Part shown: positions 8,698 through 16,880 of the stretch, piece by piece | How the letters are laid out: every line of letters starts with the position of its first letter | Position numbering within the stretch: the stretch's first letter is position 1 | Assembly (NCBI RefSeq): GCF_007922615.2 | Contig: NZ_CP042301.2 | Location: forward strand, 2,542,001-2,606,000 | DNA: 64,000 bases | Direction: 5' to 3' | DNA from: Nitratireductor mangrovi | GTDB taxonomy: Bacteria > Pseudomonadota > Alphaproteobacteria > Rhizobiales > Rhizobiaceae | Notes under the pieces: model-generated | What the model was told of the DNA's origin: nothing | Database searches by the model: none | What the model saw: the letters and a program-made list of their open reading frames with translations, nothing else | Made by a program: the position numbers and the translations under genes

Positions 8698-9480
8698 ATG
8701 CACACGACCGCCGACGAGCCGACAACAACACCGAACGTCGGCCTTTTTGTCACCTGTCTGGTCGACCTGTTCCGTCCGCAGATTGGCTTCGCCGCGGTCA
8801 GGCTGATCGAAGATGCCGGCTGCACGGTCGATGTGCCGATGGCGCAGACCTGCTGCGGCCAGCCGGCCTACAATTCCGGCGACCGCAAGGACGCGCGCGC
8901 CATTGCCGAAAACACGATCCGCGCCTTCGAGGGCTTCGACTATGTCGTTGCCCCCTCGGGCTCTTGCGCCGGCATGTTGAAGAAGCACTATCCTCGCCTG
9001 TTCGCCGACGACCCGGCCTGGAAGGAGCGCGCCGAAGCATTCGCATCGCGGGTACACGAACTCGTCTCTTTCCTTGCCGACGTGATGGGCGTCGAGAAGG
9101 TCTCCGCGAGCCACGCGACGACCGCCACCTACCACGATTCCTGTTCCGGACTGCGCGAACTCGGCATTGCCGCGCAGCCGCGCGCTCTGCTCGGCTCGGT
9201 CGAGGGTCTCACGCTTAACGAAATGCCTGATTCCGACGTCTGCTGCGGCTTTGGCGGCACGTTCTGCGTCAAATATTCCGACATCTCCAACGCCATCGTC
9301 GAAAAGAAGACCGCGGCCATCGAGGAAAGCGGCGCCGACATGCTCCTCGCCGGCGACCTCGGCTGCCTGATGAACATGGCCGGCAAACTCAAGCGGCAGG
9401 GTTCCAGGGTCGAGGCCCGCCACGTGGCCGAGGTGCTGGCCGGCATGACCGACGGTGCGCCGATCGGGGGACGGGGCTAG
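8698..9480 (+). CDS. lutA: L-lactate utilisation Fe-S protein LutA
   Basis: A 260-residue LutA/YkgE homologue, one of three subunits of the Fe-S lactate dehydrogenase LutABC. It shows the two cysteine-rich CCG modules: GLFVTCLVDLFRP and MAQTCCGQPAYNSG in the first half, HDSCSGLRELG and SDVCCGFGGTFCVKYSD in the second. These cysteines are expected to bind Fe-S clusters. It lies 38 bases after lldD and is followed 4 bases later by lutB, so all are one operon. Confidence 0.95.
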   Translation: MHTTADEPTTTPNVGLFVTCLVDLFRPQIGFAAVRLIEDAGCTVDVPMAQTCCGQPAYNSGDRKDARAIAENTIRAFEGFDYVVAPSGSCAGMLKKHYPRLFADDPAWKERAEAFASRVHELVSFLADVMGVEKVSASHATTATYHDSCSGLRELGIAAQPRALLGSVEGLTLNEMPDSDVCCGFGGTFCVKYSDISNAIVEKKTAAIEESGADMLLAGDLGCLMNMAGKLKRQGSRVEARHVAEVLAGMTDGAPIGGRG

Positions 9481-9484
9481 GCAC

Positions 9485-10921
9485 GTGCAGATCACCTCTC
9501 CCAACTTCAAGCAGAACGCCGTCCAAGCCCTGCAGGACGCCCAACTCCAGAAGGCGATGGGCAATGTGCGCGCCGGCTTCATCGACAAGCGACGGAAGGC
9601 GGCCGATGCGCTGCCCGAGTTCGAGGCGTTGCGCGATGCCGCGCGCGACATCAAGGACCACACGCTCGCCCATCTCGATCTCTATCTGGAGGCCTACGAG
9701 AAGAAGGTCACCGAGGCCGGGGGCCACGTGCACTGGGCCGAGACGGCGGAGGATGCGCGTCGCATCATCCTCGACATCTGCCGCATGCAGAACGCAAAGA
9801 CGGTGACCAAGGGCAAATCGATGATCACCGAGGAGATCGCGCTCAACGATTTCCTCGCCCTTGCCGGCATCGAGGCGGTCGAGACCGACCTCGGCGAATA
9901 CATCATCCAGTTGCGCGGCGAGCACCCGAGCCACATCATCGCACCGGCCGTCCACGTCAACAAGGACCAGGTCGAGGCCGACTTCCGCCGCGTCCACGAC
10001 TACCTCGCCCCGAACCGAGACCTGTCGGAACCGGAAAGCTTGCTCGACGAGGCGCGCCGCGTGCTGCGGGCGAAATATTTCGAGGCCGATGTCGGCATCA
10101 CCGGCGCCAACTTTCTCGTCGCCGAAACCGGCAGCTCGGTCATCGTCACCAATGAGGGCAATGGCGACCTGACGCAGATGCTGCCGCGCGTCCATGTCGT
10201 CGTTGCGTCGATCGAGAAGATCGTGCCGACGCTCAACGATGTCGGCCAGATCCTGCGCGTTCTGGCACGCTCGGCGACCGGCCAGGACATGAGCGTCTAC
10301 ACGACTTTTTCGACGGGACCGCGCCGCCGAGGCGACCCTGACGGGCCGGAGCAATATCACGTCATCCTGCTCGACAACGGCCGCTCCTCGATGCTCGGCA
10401 CCGAGTTCCAGGACATGCTCAGATGCATTCGCTGCGGTGCCTGCATGAACCACTGCCCGGTCTACCACGCCGTCGGCGGCCACGCTTACGGCTGGGTTTA
10501 TCCCGGACCGATGGGGGCCGTGCTCACCCCGTCCCTGGTCGGCGTCGACAAGTCGGGGCACCTGCCAAACGCCTCGACCTTCTGCGGACGCTGCGAGAGC
10601 GTGTGTCCGATGCGCATCCCGCTGCCGAAGATGATGCGCAGCTGGCGCGAGCGCGAATTCGAGCGTGGGCTCAACCCGGCGACCCAGCGCTACGGACTGA
10701 AGTTGTGGGCCGCCTTCGCCAAGCGGCCGAGGCTCTATAAGTTCGCGACCTCGCTCGCCATTCCGGCGTTGTCGCTCTTCGGTGGCAGGAAGAAGCGTTT
10801 TTCCGCCCTGCCCTTCGCCGGCGGCTGGACAAGGTTTCGCGACCTGCCCGCGCCCGAGCGCCGCACCTTCATGCAGCAATGGCGCCAGGGCGCGGCTGTG
10901 TCGAGACGAGGGCCGACATGA
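9485..10921 (+). CDS. lutB: L-lactate utilisation Fe-S protein LutB
   Basis: A 478-residue LutB/YkgF homologue. The N-terminal two-thirds is the LUD domain (ITEEIALNDFLA, VAETGSSVIVTNEGNGDL), followed by two ferredoxin-type motifs, CIRCGACMNHCP and CGRCESVCPMRIP, that bind 4Fe-4S clusters. I chose the GTG at 9485, which follows the lutA stop by 4 bases and has a G-rich stretch upstream; an ATG 30 bases earlier would overlap lutA. The final TGA overlaps the ATG of lutC. Confidence 0.95.
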   Translation: MQITSPNFKQNAVQALQDAQLQKAMGNVRAGFIDKRRKAADALPEFEALRDAARDIKDHTLAHLDLYLEAYEKKVTEAGGHVHWAETAEDARRIILDICRMQNAKTVTKGKSMITEEIALNDFLALAGIEAVETDLGEYIIQLRGEHPSHIIAPAVHVNKDQVEADFRRVHDYLAPNRDLSEPESLLDEARRVLRAKYFEADVGITGANFLVAETGSSVIVTNEGNGDLTQMLPRVHVVVASIEKIVPTLNDVGQILRVLARSATGQDMSVYTTFSTGPRRRGDPDGPEQYHVILLDNGRSSMLGTEFQDMLRCIRCGACMNHCPVYHAVGGHAYGWVYPGPMGAVLTPSLVGVDKSGHLPNASTFCGRCESVCPMRIPLPKMMRSWREREFERGLNPATQRYGLKLWAAFAKRPRLYKFATSLAIPALSLFGGRKKRFSALPFAGGWTRFRDLPAPERRTFMQQWRQGAAVSRRGPT

Positions 10922-11589
10922 GTGCGCGCGACGCCATCATGGCGAAGGTACGGGCGGCGATCGGCGATAGCGCTGACAACGCGGCGCGGCGCGAAGCCGT
11001 TGACAAGCGCCTTGCCAGACCGCCAAAGGGCATCGTGCCCGAGCGTGGGCAACTTCCCGACAAGAAGCGTGTCGCGCTGTTCTGCCAGATGGCGGAGAAG
11101 GTGGCGGCAACGGTCACGCGCGTGCGTTCGCCCGAGCGTGTGCCAAAGGTGGTCGCCGACTACCTGCGTGCAAAGAACCTTCCTGCCGCGATCCGCATGG
11201 GCGACGGTCGCCGTCTCCGGGCGATGCCCTGGGAGGCGCTGAAGTCGCTCGACGTGAAACCGGGCCGGTCCGACGGCTTTGACGAGGTCGGCGTCAGCCA
11301 CGCCTTCGCCGGCATCGCCGAGACCGGTACGATCGCGCTCTTGTCGGGCAAGGACAATCCGACGACGGTGAACTTCCTGCCCGAGCATCACATCGTGGTG
11401 GTCGACGCCGGCGATATCGCGGGCGATCTCGAGACCGTGCTGGCCAGGCTCAGGCGCAAGTTCGGCAAGGGCGGCATGCCACGCACCTTGAACCTGGTCA
11501 CCGGGCCGTCGCGTTCCGGCGACATCGAACAGAAGATCATCCTCGGCGCGCACGGCCCGCGAGCGCTCCACCTGATCGTGGTCGGCTAG
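10918..11589 (+). CDS. lutC: L-lactate utilisation protein LutC (LUD domain)
   Basis: A 223-residue LUD-domain protein, the third subunit of LutABC. The pattern GVSHAFAGIAETGTIALLSG and LPEHHIVVVDAGDI is typical of LutC/YkgG. It starts at the ATG at 10918 in a 4-base ATGA overlap with lutB, a strong sign of translational coupling. It is the last gene of the lactate operon; a phosphoesterase gene follows 7 bases later and may be read through. Confidence 0.95.
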   Translation: MSARDAIMAKVRAAIGDSADNAARREAVDKRLARPPKGIVPERGQLPDKKRVALFCQMAEKVAATVTRVRSPERVPKVVADYLRAKNLPAAIRMGDGRRLRAMPWEALKSLDVKPGRSDGFDEVGVSHAFAGIAETGTIALLSGKDNPTTVNFLPEHHIVVVDAGDIAGDLETVLARLRRKFGKGGMPRTLNLVTGPSRSGDIEQKIILGAHGPRALHLIVVG

Positions 11590-11596
11590 CGGCGCT

Positions 11597-12337
11597 ATGG
11601 CCGGCGTGCATTTCCTCGATGCGGCGGCGCCAGACGGCATGCGGCTTTATGCGATCGGCGACGTTCATGGCCGCCTTGACCTTCTTCGCGCCATGCATGC
11701 GCAAATCCGCGCCGAACTGAAGCGTGACCGCCCGGACGACTGGCGCATCATCCATCTCGGCGACTATGTCGATCGCGGTCCGGACTCCAACGGTGTGATC
11801 GATTTCCTGGTCGACCGCACGGCCGAGGATGACCGCGTTATCGCACTTGCGGGCAACCATGATGACGGCTTGCTGGCGTTCCTGAGGGACGGCGACCGCA
11901 CCGGCCTGTTCGCGCGCTTCGGTGGCGCCGACACGGCGCGCTCCTATGGGGTCGCGGCCGACTTCTCGACAACCGAAGCCGCCGCCTCAAGCCGGGCGGC
12001 TTTGGCCGCCAAAGTGCCGGAAAAACACGTGGATTTTCTCGGAAATCTACGGGTTTCGCAGGAATTCGGCGACTTTTTCTTCTGCCATGCCGGCATTCGG
12101 CCGGGGGTGCCGCTCGATCGCCAGGACCGCGAAGACCTCGTGTGGATTCGCGACGCCTTCCTGCACCATCCCGAACTTCACCCCAAGGTGATCGTCCACG
12201 GGCACACACCTCACGAGGAGGCCGAAATCCTCGCCAACCGGGTCAATGTCGACACGCTGGCCTACGCCAGCGGGCGGCTGACCGCGCTGGTGGTCGACGG
12301 CAGGGAAAAGCGCGTGCTGGAAGCTGTCGCGGGCTGA
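11597..12337 (+). CDS. Metallophosphoesterase (bacterial PPP-type serine/threonine phosphatase-like)
   Basis: A 246-residue calcineurin-like phosphoesterase. The metal-binding motifs are in order: GDVHG (Asp22, His24), GDYVDRG (Asp56), GNHDD (Asn87, His88), then FCHAGIRPG and VHGHTPH. The third motif ends in Asp-Asp where classical PPP phosphatases have Glu. Members of this group remove phosphate from proteins or from nucleotides such as Ap4A; the substrate here cannot be read. It follows lutC by only 7 bases but has no obvious metabolic link to lactate. Its stop directly abuts the stop of a small convergent gene. Confidence 0.88.
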   Translation: MAGVHFLDAAAPDGMRLYAIGDVHGRLDLLRAMHAQIRAELKRDRPDDWRIIHLGDYVDRGPDSNGVIDFLVDRTAEDDRVIALAGNHDDGLLAFLRDGDRTGLFARFGGADTARSYGVAADFSTTEAAASSRAALAAKVPEKHVDFLGNLRVSQEFGDFFFCHAGIRPGVPLDRQDREDLVWIRDAFLHHPELHPKVIVHGHTPHEEAEILANRVNVDTLAYASGRLTALVVDGREKRVLEAVAG

Positions 12338-12478
12338 CTACTTCTTGACGGCACCGACGCCGTAGCCGTCGGTCACCACATAGCCGGAACCGGCGTCGGC
12401 GGAGTAGATGCCAAGACCCCAGATCGCAATGCCTGAGAGCATGAGGAAGGACAAAAGGGCGGCTTTCACGGGGGTCAT
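12338..12478 (-). CDS. Small single-helix membrane protein (46 aa)
   Basis: A 46-residue open frame with one hydrophobic segment at residues 6-25 (ALLSFLMLSGIAIWGLGIYS) and a short polar, Gly/Tyr-rich tail ending in Lys-Lys. Its stop codon directly abuts that of the convergent phosphoesterase, with no overlap, a layout unlikely for random sequence. Either an uncleaved membrane anchor or a signal peptide is possible. The ribosome-binding site is weak (AAGCGAG directly before ATG). I do not recognise the family; function unknown. Confidence 0.55.
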   Translation of the reverse strand: MTPVKAALLSFLMLSGIAIWGLGIYSADAGSGYVVTDGYGVGAVKK

Positions 12479-12701
12479 CTCGCTTAAAACTCTCTTCGTA
12501 CTAAAAACGTTCGTGGTTACGATAGTGTTTCACCAAAGCAGAATTTTGTTACGGTCGTATTGCGCCTTCCGCGCTCGATTGCCTTCGTTTGCCCTTCGAC
12601 TGGCTTTCGCCAGCGAAGCCGCGACGACATAGTTCGATAGGCTGAGCGGTGCTAGTCTTCTGTGAAGCGTTCCACACCGGATTCCGGGAGGCGTATCAAT
12701 T

Positions 12702-13325
12702 ATGTCACGCTCCACAATCGCAGGCGTCGCTGCCGCCCTGCTGATGATCGCCTCGGCGGTCGGCAGGGCCGGTGCCGACGAATTGCTTGCCGAGCCGAAG
12801 CTCGGAGACAACGGCCTGCATGTCCAGGACTGGTTCCTGCAGTCCTTCCTCGAGGTCGGGGAAGACCTTGCCGACGCACAGGCCGCCGGCAAGGGGCTGG
12901 TGATCGTCTTCGAACAGTCGGGCTGCCCCTATTGCCGCGAGATGCACAAGGTCAATCTGCGCCGCCCGGAGATCGTCGCCCAGATCCGCGAGACATTCGA
13001 TGTGCTGCAACTCGACCTGCGCGGCAGCCGCGCGGTGACCGACACCGATGGCGAAGAGCTTGCCGAGCGCGACCTCGCCCGCAAATGGGGCGTGGTGTTC
13101 ACACCGACGCTGATCTTCCTGCCCAGTGACGCCGATCCCGACGGCAAGCCGGCCAACATGGCCGCGGCAGCCGTGATGCCCGGTTATTTCAAGCCGTTCC
13201 ACTTCGCCTCGATGTTCGACTATGTGGCGAGCGGCGCGTACCGGGACCAGCACTTCCAGGAGTTCATCGTCGCCCGCGCCGAAAAACTGCGCGAGGAGGG
13301 CGAAGAGGTCGAGATCTGGGACTGA
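12702..13325 (+). CDS. Periplasmic thioredoxin-fold protein (SoxW-like)
   Basis: A 207-residue exported protein. Residues 1-25 form a signal peptide ending near GRAGA|DE. The thioredoxin active site is Cys75-Pro-Tyr-Cys78 (EQSGCPYCREMHK), and the cis-proline lies in VVFTPTLIFL. The CPYC motif and the long insertion before the cis-proline resemble the SoxW/YyaL-type thioredoxins that reduce periplasmic partners in sulfur oxidation or cytochrome maturation. No sox or ccm genes are nearby, so the partner is unknown. A C-terminal helix-rich tail is acidic. Confidence 0.85.
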   Translation: MSRSTIAGVAAALLMIASAVGRAGADELLAEPKLGDNGLHVQDWFLQSFLEVGEDLADAQAAGKGLVIVFEQSGCPYCREMHKVNLRRPEIVAQIRETFDVLQLDLRGSRAVTDTDGEELAERDLARKWGVVFTPTLIFLPSDADPDGKPANMAAAAVMPGYFKPFHFASMFDYVASGAYRDQHFQEFIVARAEKLREEGEEVEIWD

Positions 13326-13338
13326 GGCCTTACAGGCG

Positions 13339-14037
13339 TCACACCATCGCGACCCAGGCCCGCGCGATCGCCAGGCCGGCACGGTCGGCCTCGGGCCCGT
13401 ACGCTTCCGCCTCGGTGGCAAAGCGTTGCGGCCATTCCGGATGCCGCTCGGCGATGTACTCTGAAAAAACCCCGTTCCAGTGCGCGACCAGCTTTCGGTC
13501 GGCCTCGAAATGGAACTGGATGCCGTATCCGGCGCGTCCGATGCGGAACGCCTGGTTGTCGGCAGCTTCGCTGAGCGCGAGCCTGACGGCGCCGGCGGGA
13601 AGGGTGAAGGTGTCGTCATGCCACTGGAAGATGCGGAAAGCCGGCGGGGCTGCCCGCAACACCGGGTCAAGCCTGCCTTCGGCGGTGAGTTCGACCTGCT
13701 GCCAGGCAAACTCCTTCGCCACGCCGAGGAGGTTTTTTGCGCCGAACCCGCGCGCCAGAAGCTGGCTGCCGAGACAGACGCCGAGCACCGCCCGCCCGGA
13801 AAGTGCAACGTCGCGCATCAGCCCGGCCAGCGCCGGAAGATAGGGGTGGTCCACGTCGGCAATGGCGCTCTGCGCTCCTCCCAGCACGACGAGCCCGTCA
13901 TAGCTGTCTGTATTCGCCGGCAGAACGCCGCCGGCATCCATGCGAAGCATATCGACCTCGGCGCTCGCCTCTTCGAGCGCGCGCCCGATCTGGCCAAGGC
14001 CGGTATGTTCGAGGTTCTGGACGACGAGGATGCGCAT
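13339..14037 (-). CDS. Class I glutamine amidotransferase-like protein
   Basis: A 232-residue stand-alone GATase1-fold protein. The triad is intact: nucleophile Cys88 in GVCLGSQ, His176 and Glu178 in IQFHFEAD. The oxyanion-side motif VLGGAQSAIADVDHPYL near residues 51-68 is typical of the YfeJ/GMP-synthase-like amidotransferases. Such proteins release ammonia from glutamine or hydrolyse gamma-glutamyl compounds. There is no synthase partner next to it. It converges with the thioredoxin-fold gene and is divergent from a GNAT gene. Confidence 0.87.
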   Translation of the reverse strand: MRILVVQNLEHTGLGQIGRALEEASAEVDMLRMDAGGVLPANTDSYDGLVVLGGAQSAIADVDHPYLPALAGLMRDVALSGRAVLGVCLGSQLLARGFGAKNLLGVAKEFAWQQVELTAEGRLDPVLRAAPPAFRIFQWHDDTFTLPAGAVRLALSEAADNQAFRIGRAGYGIQFHFEADRKLVAHWNGVFSEYIAERHPEWPQRFATEAEAYGPEADRAGLAIARAWVAMV

Positions 14038-14136
14038 GGTGCCCTATGGCAAGGTTGCCGCCGGACCATTACCAAGGTGGCGTCCGCGCGCAAGGGGCTC
14101 GTGCGGGCCTGGTCAAACAGGAACAGCGAGGTCGTC

Positions 14137-14571
14137 ATGACAGCCACCGCAGCACCGGGGATCGGCGCCGTCACCTATGCGCGCGAAGACACACTCGCCG
14201 TTTCGGAGTTCCGGCAGGTGCTTGTCGAGTCCGGCCTCGGTTCGATCCGCCCGGTCGACGACGAGGAACGGCTTCAGCGCATGCTCGACGGTGCCGGGCT
14301 CGTAATCACGGCACGGCTGACTGACGGAACTCTGGCCGGTGTGGCGCGCACCCTCGCCGATTTCTCCTGGGTCGCCTATCTCTCCGATCTCGCCGTCTCC
14401 AGGCAGGCGCAGGGGCTCGGCATCGGCAAGGGTCTGGTCGAGGAGACCCGCAGCCGGCTCGGACCGGAAGTCAGTCTCGTGCTGATATCGGTGCCCGACG
14501 CCGTCCCGTTTTACGGGCGGATCGGCATGGCGCGCACCGCCGATGCGTTCTGGTACCAGCGCGAGCACTGA
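14137..14571 (+). CDS. GNAT-family N-acetyltransferase
   Basis: A 144-residue acetyltransferase. The acetyl-CoA pyrophosphate loop is in QAQGLGIGKGLVEE, after the beta-strand YLSDLAVS; the C-terminal VPFYGRIGMARTADAFWY is motif B. The start at 14137 gives a compact single domain; the open frame further upstream overlaps the divergent gene. Substrate unknown. An orphan conserved gene follows 18 bases later on the same strand. Confidence 0.88.
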   Translation: MTATAAPGIGAVTYAREDTLAVSEFRQVLVESGLGSIRPVDDEERLQRMLDGAGLVITARLTDGTLAGVARTLADFSWVAYLSDLAVSRQAQGLGIGKGLVEETRSRLGPEVSLVLISVPDAVPFYGRIGMARTADAFWYQREH

Positions 14572-14589
14572 CCCGGGGTTCGGTGATCC

Positions 14590-15234
14590 ATGCCGCTGCA
14601 AAACCGTGTCGACCCGTTCGGAACGATCCACGCGGCCCCGGAGCGCGGCCTCTTCACCGGCAATCGCGGCGTCATCCACGATCCAGCGACGAAAACCCTG
14701 CTCGGGCGCCGCTGGACGACAAAGGCCTGGATCGTCTGCGAATGCAGCTTTCGCGGCCGCCGCCGGGAGGTGATGGGTCGCAACACGCCGTCGGGCAACG
14801 CCGGCTGGACCGAGCTTTTCTTCCTCGACGAGGCGACCGCGCTCGCCGCCGGCCACCGGCCCTGCTTTTATTGCCGACACGAAGCGGCCACGCGGTTTGC
14901 CACCGCCTTTGCCTCCGGCCAGGGTACGGAGCGCCTGTCGGCTCCCGATATGGACGCGATCCTGCACCGTGAACGCCTGACCCCAATGTCGGAGAGACCG
15001 TTGCTGCGCCCCGCCGAGGTGGCAGGCCTGCCGAACGGCGCCATGGTCGCGTATCGGGGCAAACCTCACCTCGTTCTTGACGGCGAGGTCCGACTCTGGC
15101 GCTTCGCGGGCTATGGGGACCCTCTGTGGAGCGCCGCGCTTGTCGGCGACGTCAAGGCAATCACGCCGCCGGCCACGATCGCGGCGCTGGTGGGCGGTTA
15201 TGGGCCGCTCCTGCACGCCACCGCACTCAACTGA
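14590..15234 (+). CDS. Conserved hypothetical protein with CxxC motif
   Basis: A 214-residue protein that I recognise only as a conserved orphan of rhizobia. Notable features are RGLFTGNRGVIHDP near residues 19-32, WIVCECSFRGR near 47-57, TELFFLDEATALAAGHRPC near 74-92 and a FYCRHEA segment, so a CxxC pair (Cys92, Cys95) follows an acidic and His-containing stretch. This could be a metal site or a nuclease-like centre, but that is a guess. It probably forms a two-gene unit with the GNAT gene 18 bases upstream. Confidence 0.7.
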   Translation: MPLQNRVDPFGTIHAAPERGLFTGNRGVIHDPATKTLLGRRWTTKAWIVCECSFRGRRREVMGRNTPSGNAGWTELFFLDEATALAAGHRPCFYCRHEAATRFATAFASGQGTERLSAPDMDAILHRERLTPMSERPLLRPAEVAGLPNGAMVAYRGKPHLVLDGEVRLWRFAGYGDPLWSAALVGDVKAITPPATIAALVGGYGPLLHATALN

Positions 15235-15301
15235 CGGGACAATTGCTGCACCGTTGGCCAGGCCCACACGAGGTATCGGACACCATTGGAAAAAAGTGTT
15301 C

Positions 15302-15856
15302 TCAGCCGTCGCGATGGGCATGATAGGCGGCAAGCACGCCGGCGAAATAGCCTGGCGGGATATTGACTTCGACGGCGTCGCGCCTGCCGGAAATCTTGAA
15401 GGAGAGCCCTATCTCGGCGCGCGTGACCATCTCCTCGGCGCTCACTGCAATGCCGATCCGCTCATGCGTCCTGCAAGTGCTTTCGCAAATCCGCAGCCGA
15501 TCGATGACCTTGGTCGGCAGTTCCTGCCCTTCCGAATAGGCCTGATCGAGGTAGACGCGCCGCTTGAAGACCGCGTCGACGGCGATCTGGAAATCATCCT
15601 TCAAGGTCCGCGTTGCCGGATCGATCCAGCCGCGGATGAAATACTCGCCCGCGAGCCTGTCGAGGTAGACCATCGGGCCGCGGAGAACGATGACGCCCTT
15701 GTGGTGATCGTGCTCGAACCGTGTCGCATCCATGACCTTGCGTGGGTCCTCCGCGGAACTGCGCAGGATTCGCTCGATGGTGCCGTTGCTCATGGTGCAC
15801 GCGGCGACCAAAGCACAAAGCAACGCTAGGAGCACGCCGGAGCGGAGGCTACGCAT
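15302..15856 (-). CDS. Putative lipoprotein
   Basis: A 184-residue exported protein. The N terminus is a lipoprotein signal: two Arg, a hydrophobic core at residues 8-18 and a lipobox Val17-Ala18-Ala19-Cys20. The mature part is soluble and charged, with the segment HHKGVIVLRGPMVYLDRLAGEYFIRGWID. No known domain was recognised. I chose the ATG at 15856 because it begins the signal peptide and a GGAAGGAG lies directly upstream; the open frame extends further but without a signal. It is convergent with the orphan gene. Confidence 0.72.
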   Translation of the reverse strand: MRSLRSGVLLALLCALVAACTMSNGTIERILRSSAEDPRKVMDATRFEHDHHKGVIVLRGPMVYLDRLAGEYFIRGWIDPATRTLKDDFQIAVDAVFKRRVYLDQAYSEGQELPTKVIDRLRICESTCRTHERIGIAVSAEEMVTRAEIGLSFKISGRRDAVEVNIPPGYFAGVLAAYHAHRDG

Positions 15857-16013
15857 CTCCTTCCCCCAAGAACTAGAACATAACAGGAACAATGAAGCAC
15901 GTTCCGGGCGATGATACAAGTCATGCGGGAAACTTTCGACGCGGTTCACCGCCTCGAAGGGCGTTGCCGCCCCCTCCCTTGACCCGCTGCCGCGCGTCGC
16001 GCATTGCTCGCCG

Positions 16014-16751
16014 ATGCGCGCGAACCATCGAATGCAAAGGCTGTTCGTCGAAGCCGGACTGGCGGCGGGCCAGCCCGTCGAGGCCAGCCGCGAACAGGCG
16101 CATTATCTGTTGAACGTGCTGCGCATGGAAAGCGGCAGCGAAGTGCTGCTCTTCAACGGCCGCGACGGCGAGTGGCTCGCCCGCCTCGAAACGCAGGGCC
16201 GCAAGAAGGCGGCCCTCATGCCAGAAAGCCAGGCACGGCCGCAGCCGCCGGCGCCCGGCCTGATCTACTGTTTCGCGCCGCTGAAGAAGGGCCGGCTCGA
16301 CTACATGGTCCAGAAGGCGGTCGAGATGGGCGCCGGCGTGCTACAACCCGTCATCACGCAACACACGCAAGTTCCGAAGCTCGCTATCGAGCGCCTGCAG
16401 GCCAACGCGCTGGAAGCGGCCGAACAGTGTGGCATCCTCGCCCTGCCGCGGGTCGCCGAGCCGGTGAAGCTTGAGCGGCTGCTCGCCGACTGGGACGCCG
16501 CGCGGCGGCTGATCTTCTGCGACGAGGGGTTCGACACCGACAATCCGCTCGACACGCTGCGAGCGATCACCGAGCGCAGCCTCGCCGTCCTCGTCGGCCC
16601 GGAGGGCGGGTTTTCGGAAGCGGAAAGGCGCCTCCTGCGCGCGCAGTCCTTCGTGACCGCGATCCCGCTCGGACCGCGCATCCTGCGTGCCGATACGGCT
16701 GCCGTGGCAGCGCTCGCCGTGATCCAGGCGACCATCGGCGACTGGCTATAA
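16014..16751 (+). CDS. rsmE: 16S rRNA (uracil1498-N3)-methyltransferase RsmE
   Basis: A 245-residue SPOUT methyltransferase that methylates N3 of U1498 in 16S rRNA. The N-terminal PUA-like domain ([27 protein letters not shown]) is followed by the knotted catalytic domain with [30 protein letters not shown] and the SAM-binding [11 protein letters not shown] near the C terminus. All are hallmark motifs. Start at 16014 ([15 protein letters not shown]) matches the usual alphaproteobacterial N terminus; an ATG 18 bases later is possible. Confidence 0.97.
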   Translation: MRANHRMQRLFVEAGLAAGQPVEASREQAHYLLNVLRMESGSEVLLFNGRDGEWLARLETQGRKKAALMPESQARPQPPAPGLIYCFAPLKKGRLDYMVQKAVEMGAGVLQPVITQHTQVPKLAIERLQANALEAAEQCGILALPRVAEPVKLERLLADWDAARRLIFCDEGFDTDNPLDTLRAITERSLAVLVGPEGGFSEAERRLLRAQSFVTAIPLGPRILRADTAAVAALAVIQATIGDWL

Positions 16752-16880
16752 CGCCGGCGGACTTGCCAAATGCCGGCCGTCGTGCGACCAGAGCGCCCCT
16801 GACGGCGTGAGCCAGGCTCCGCGCAACCCGAAGCGCTCCGCTTCATTCTGACAACAATGCTGACCGAAGGAACGCCGGCC

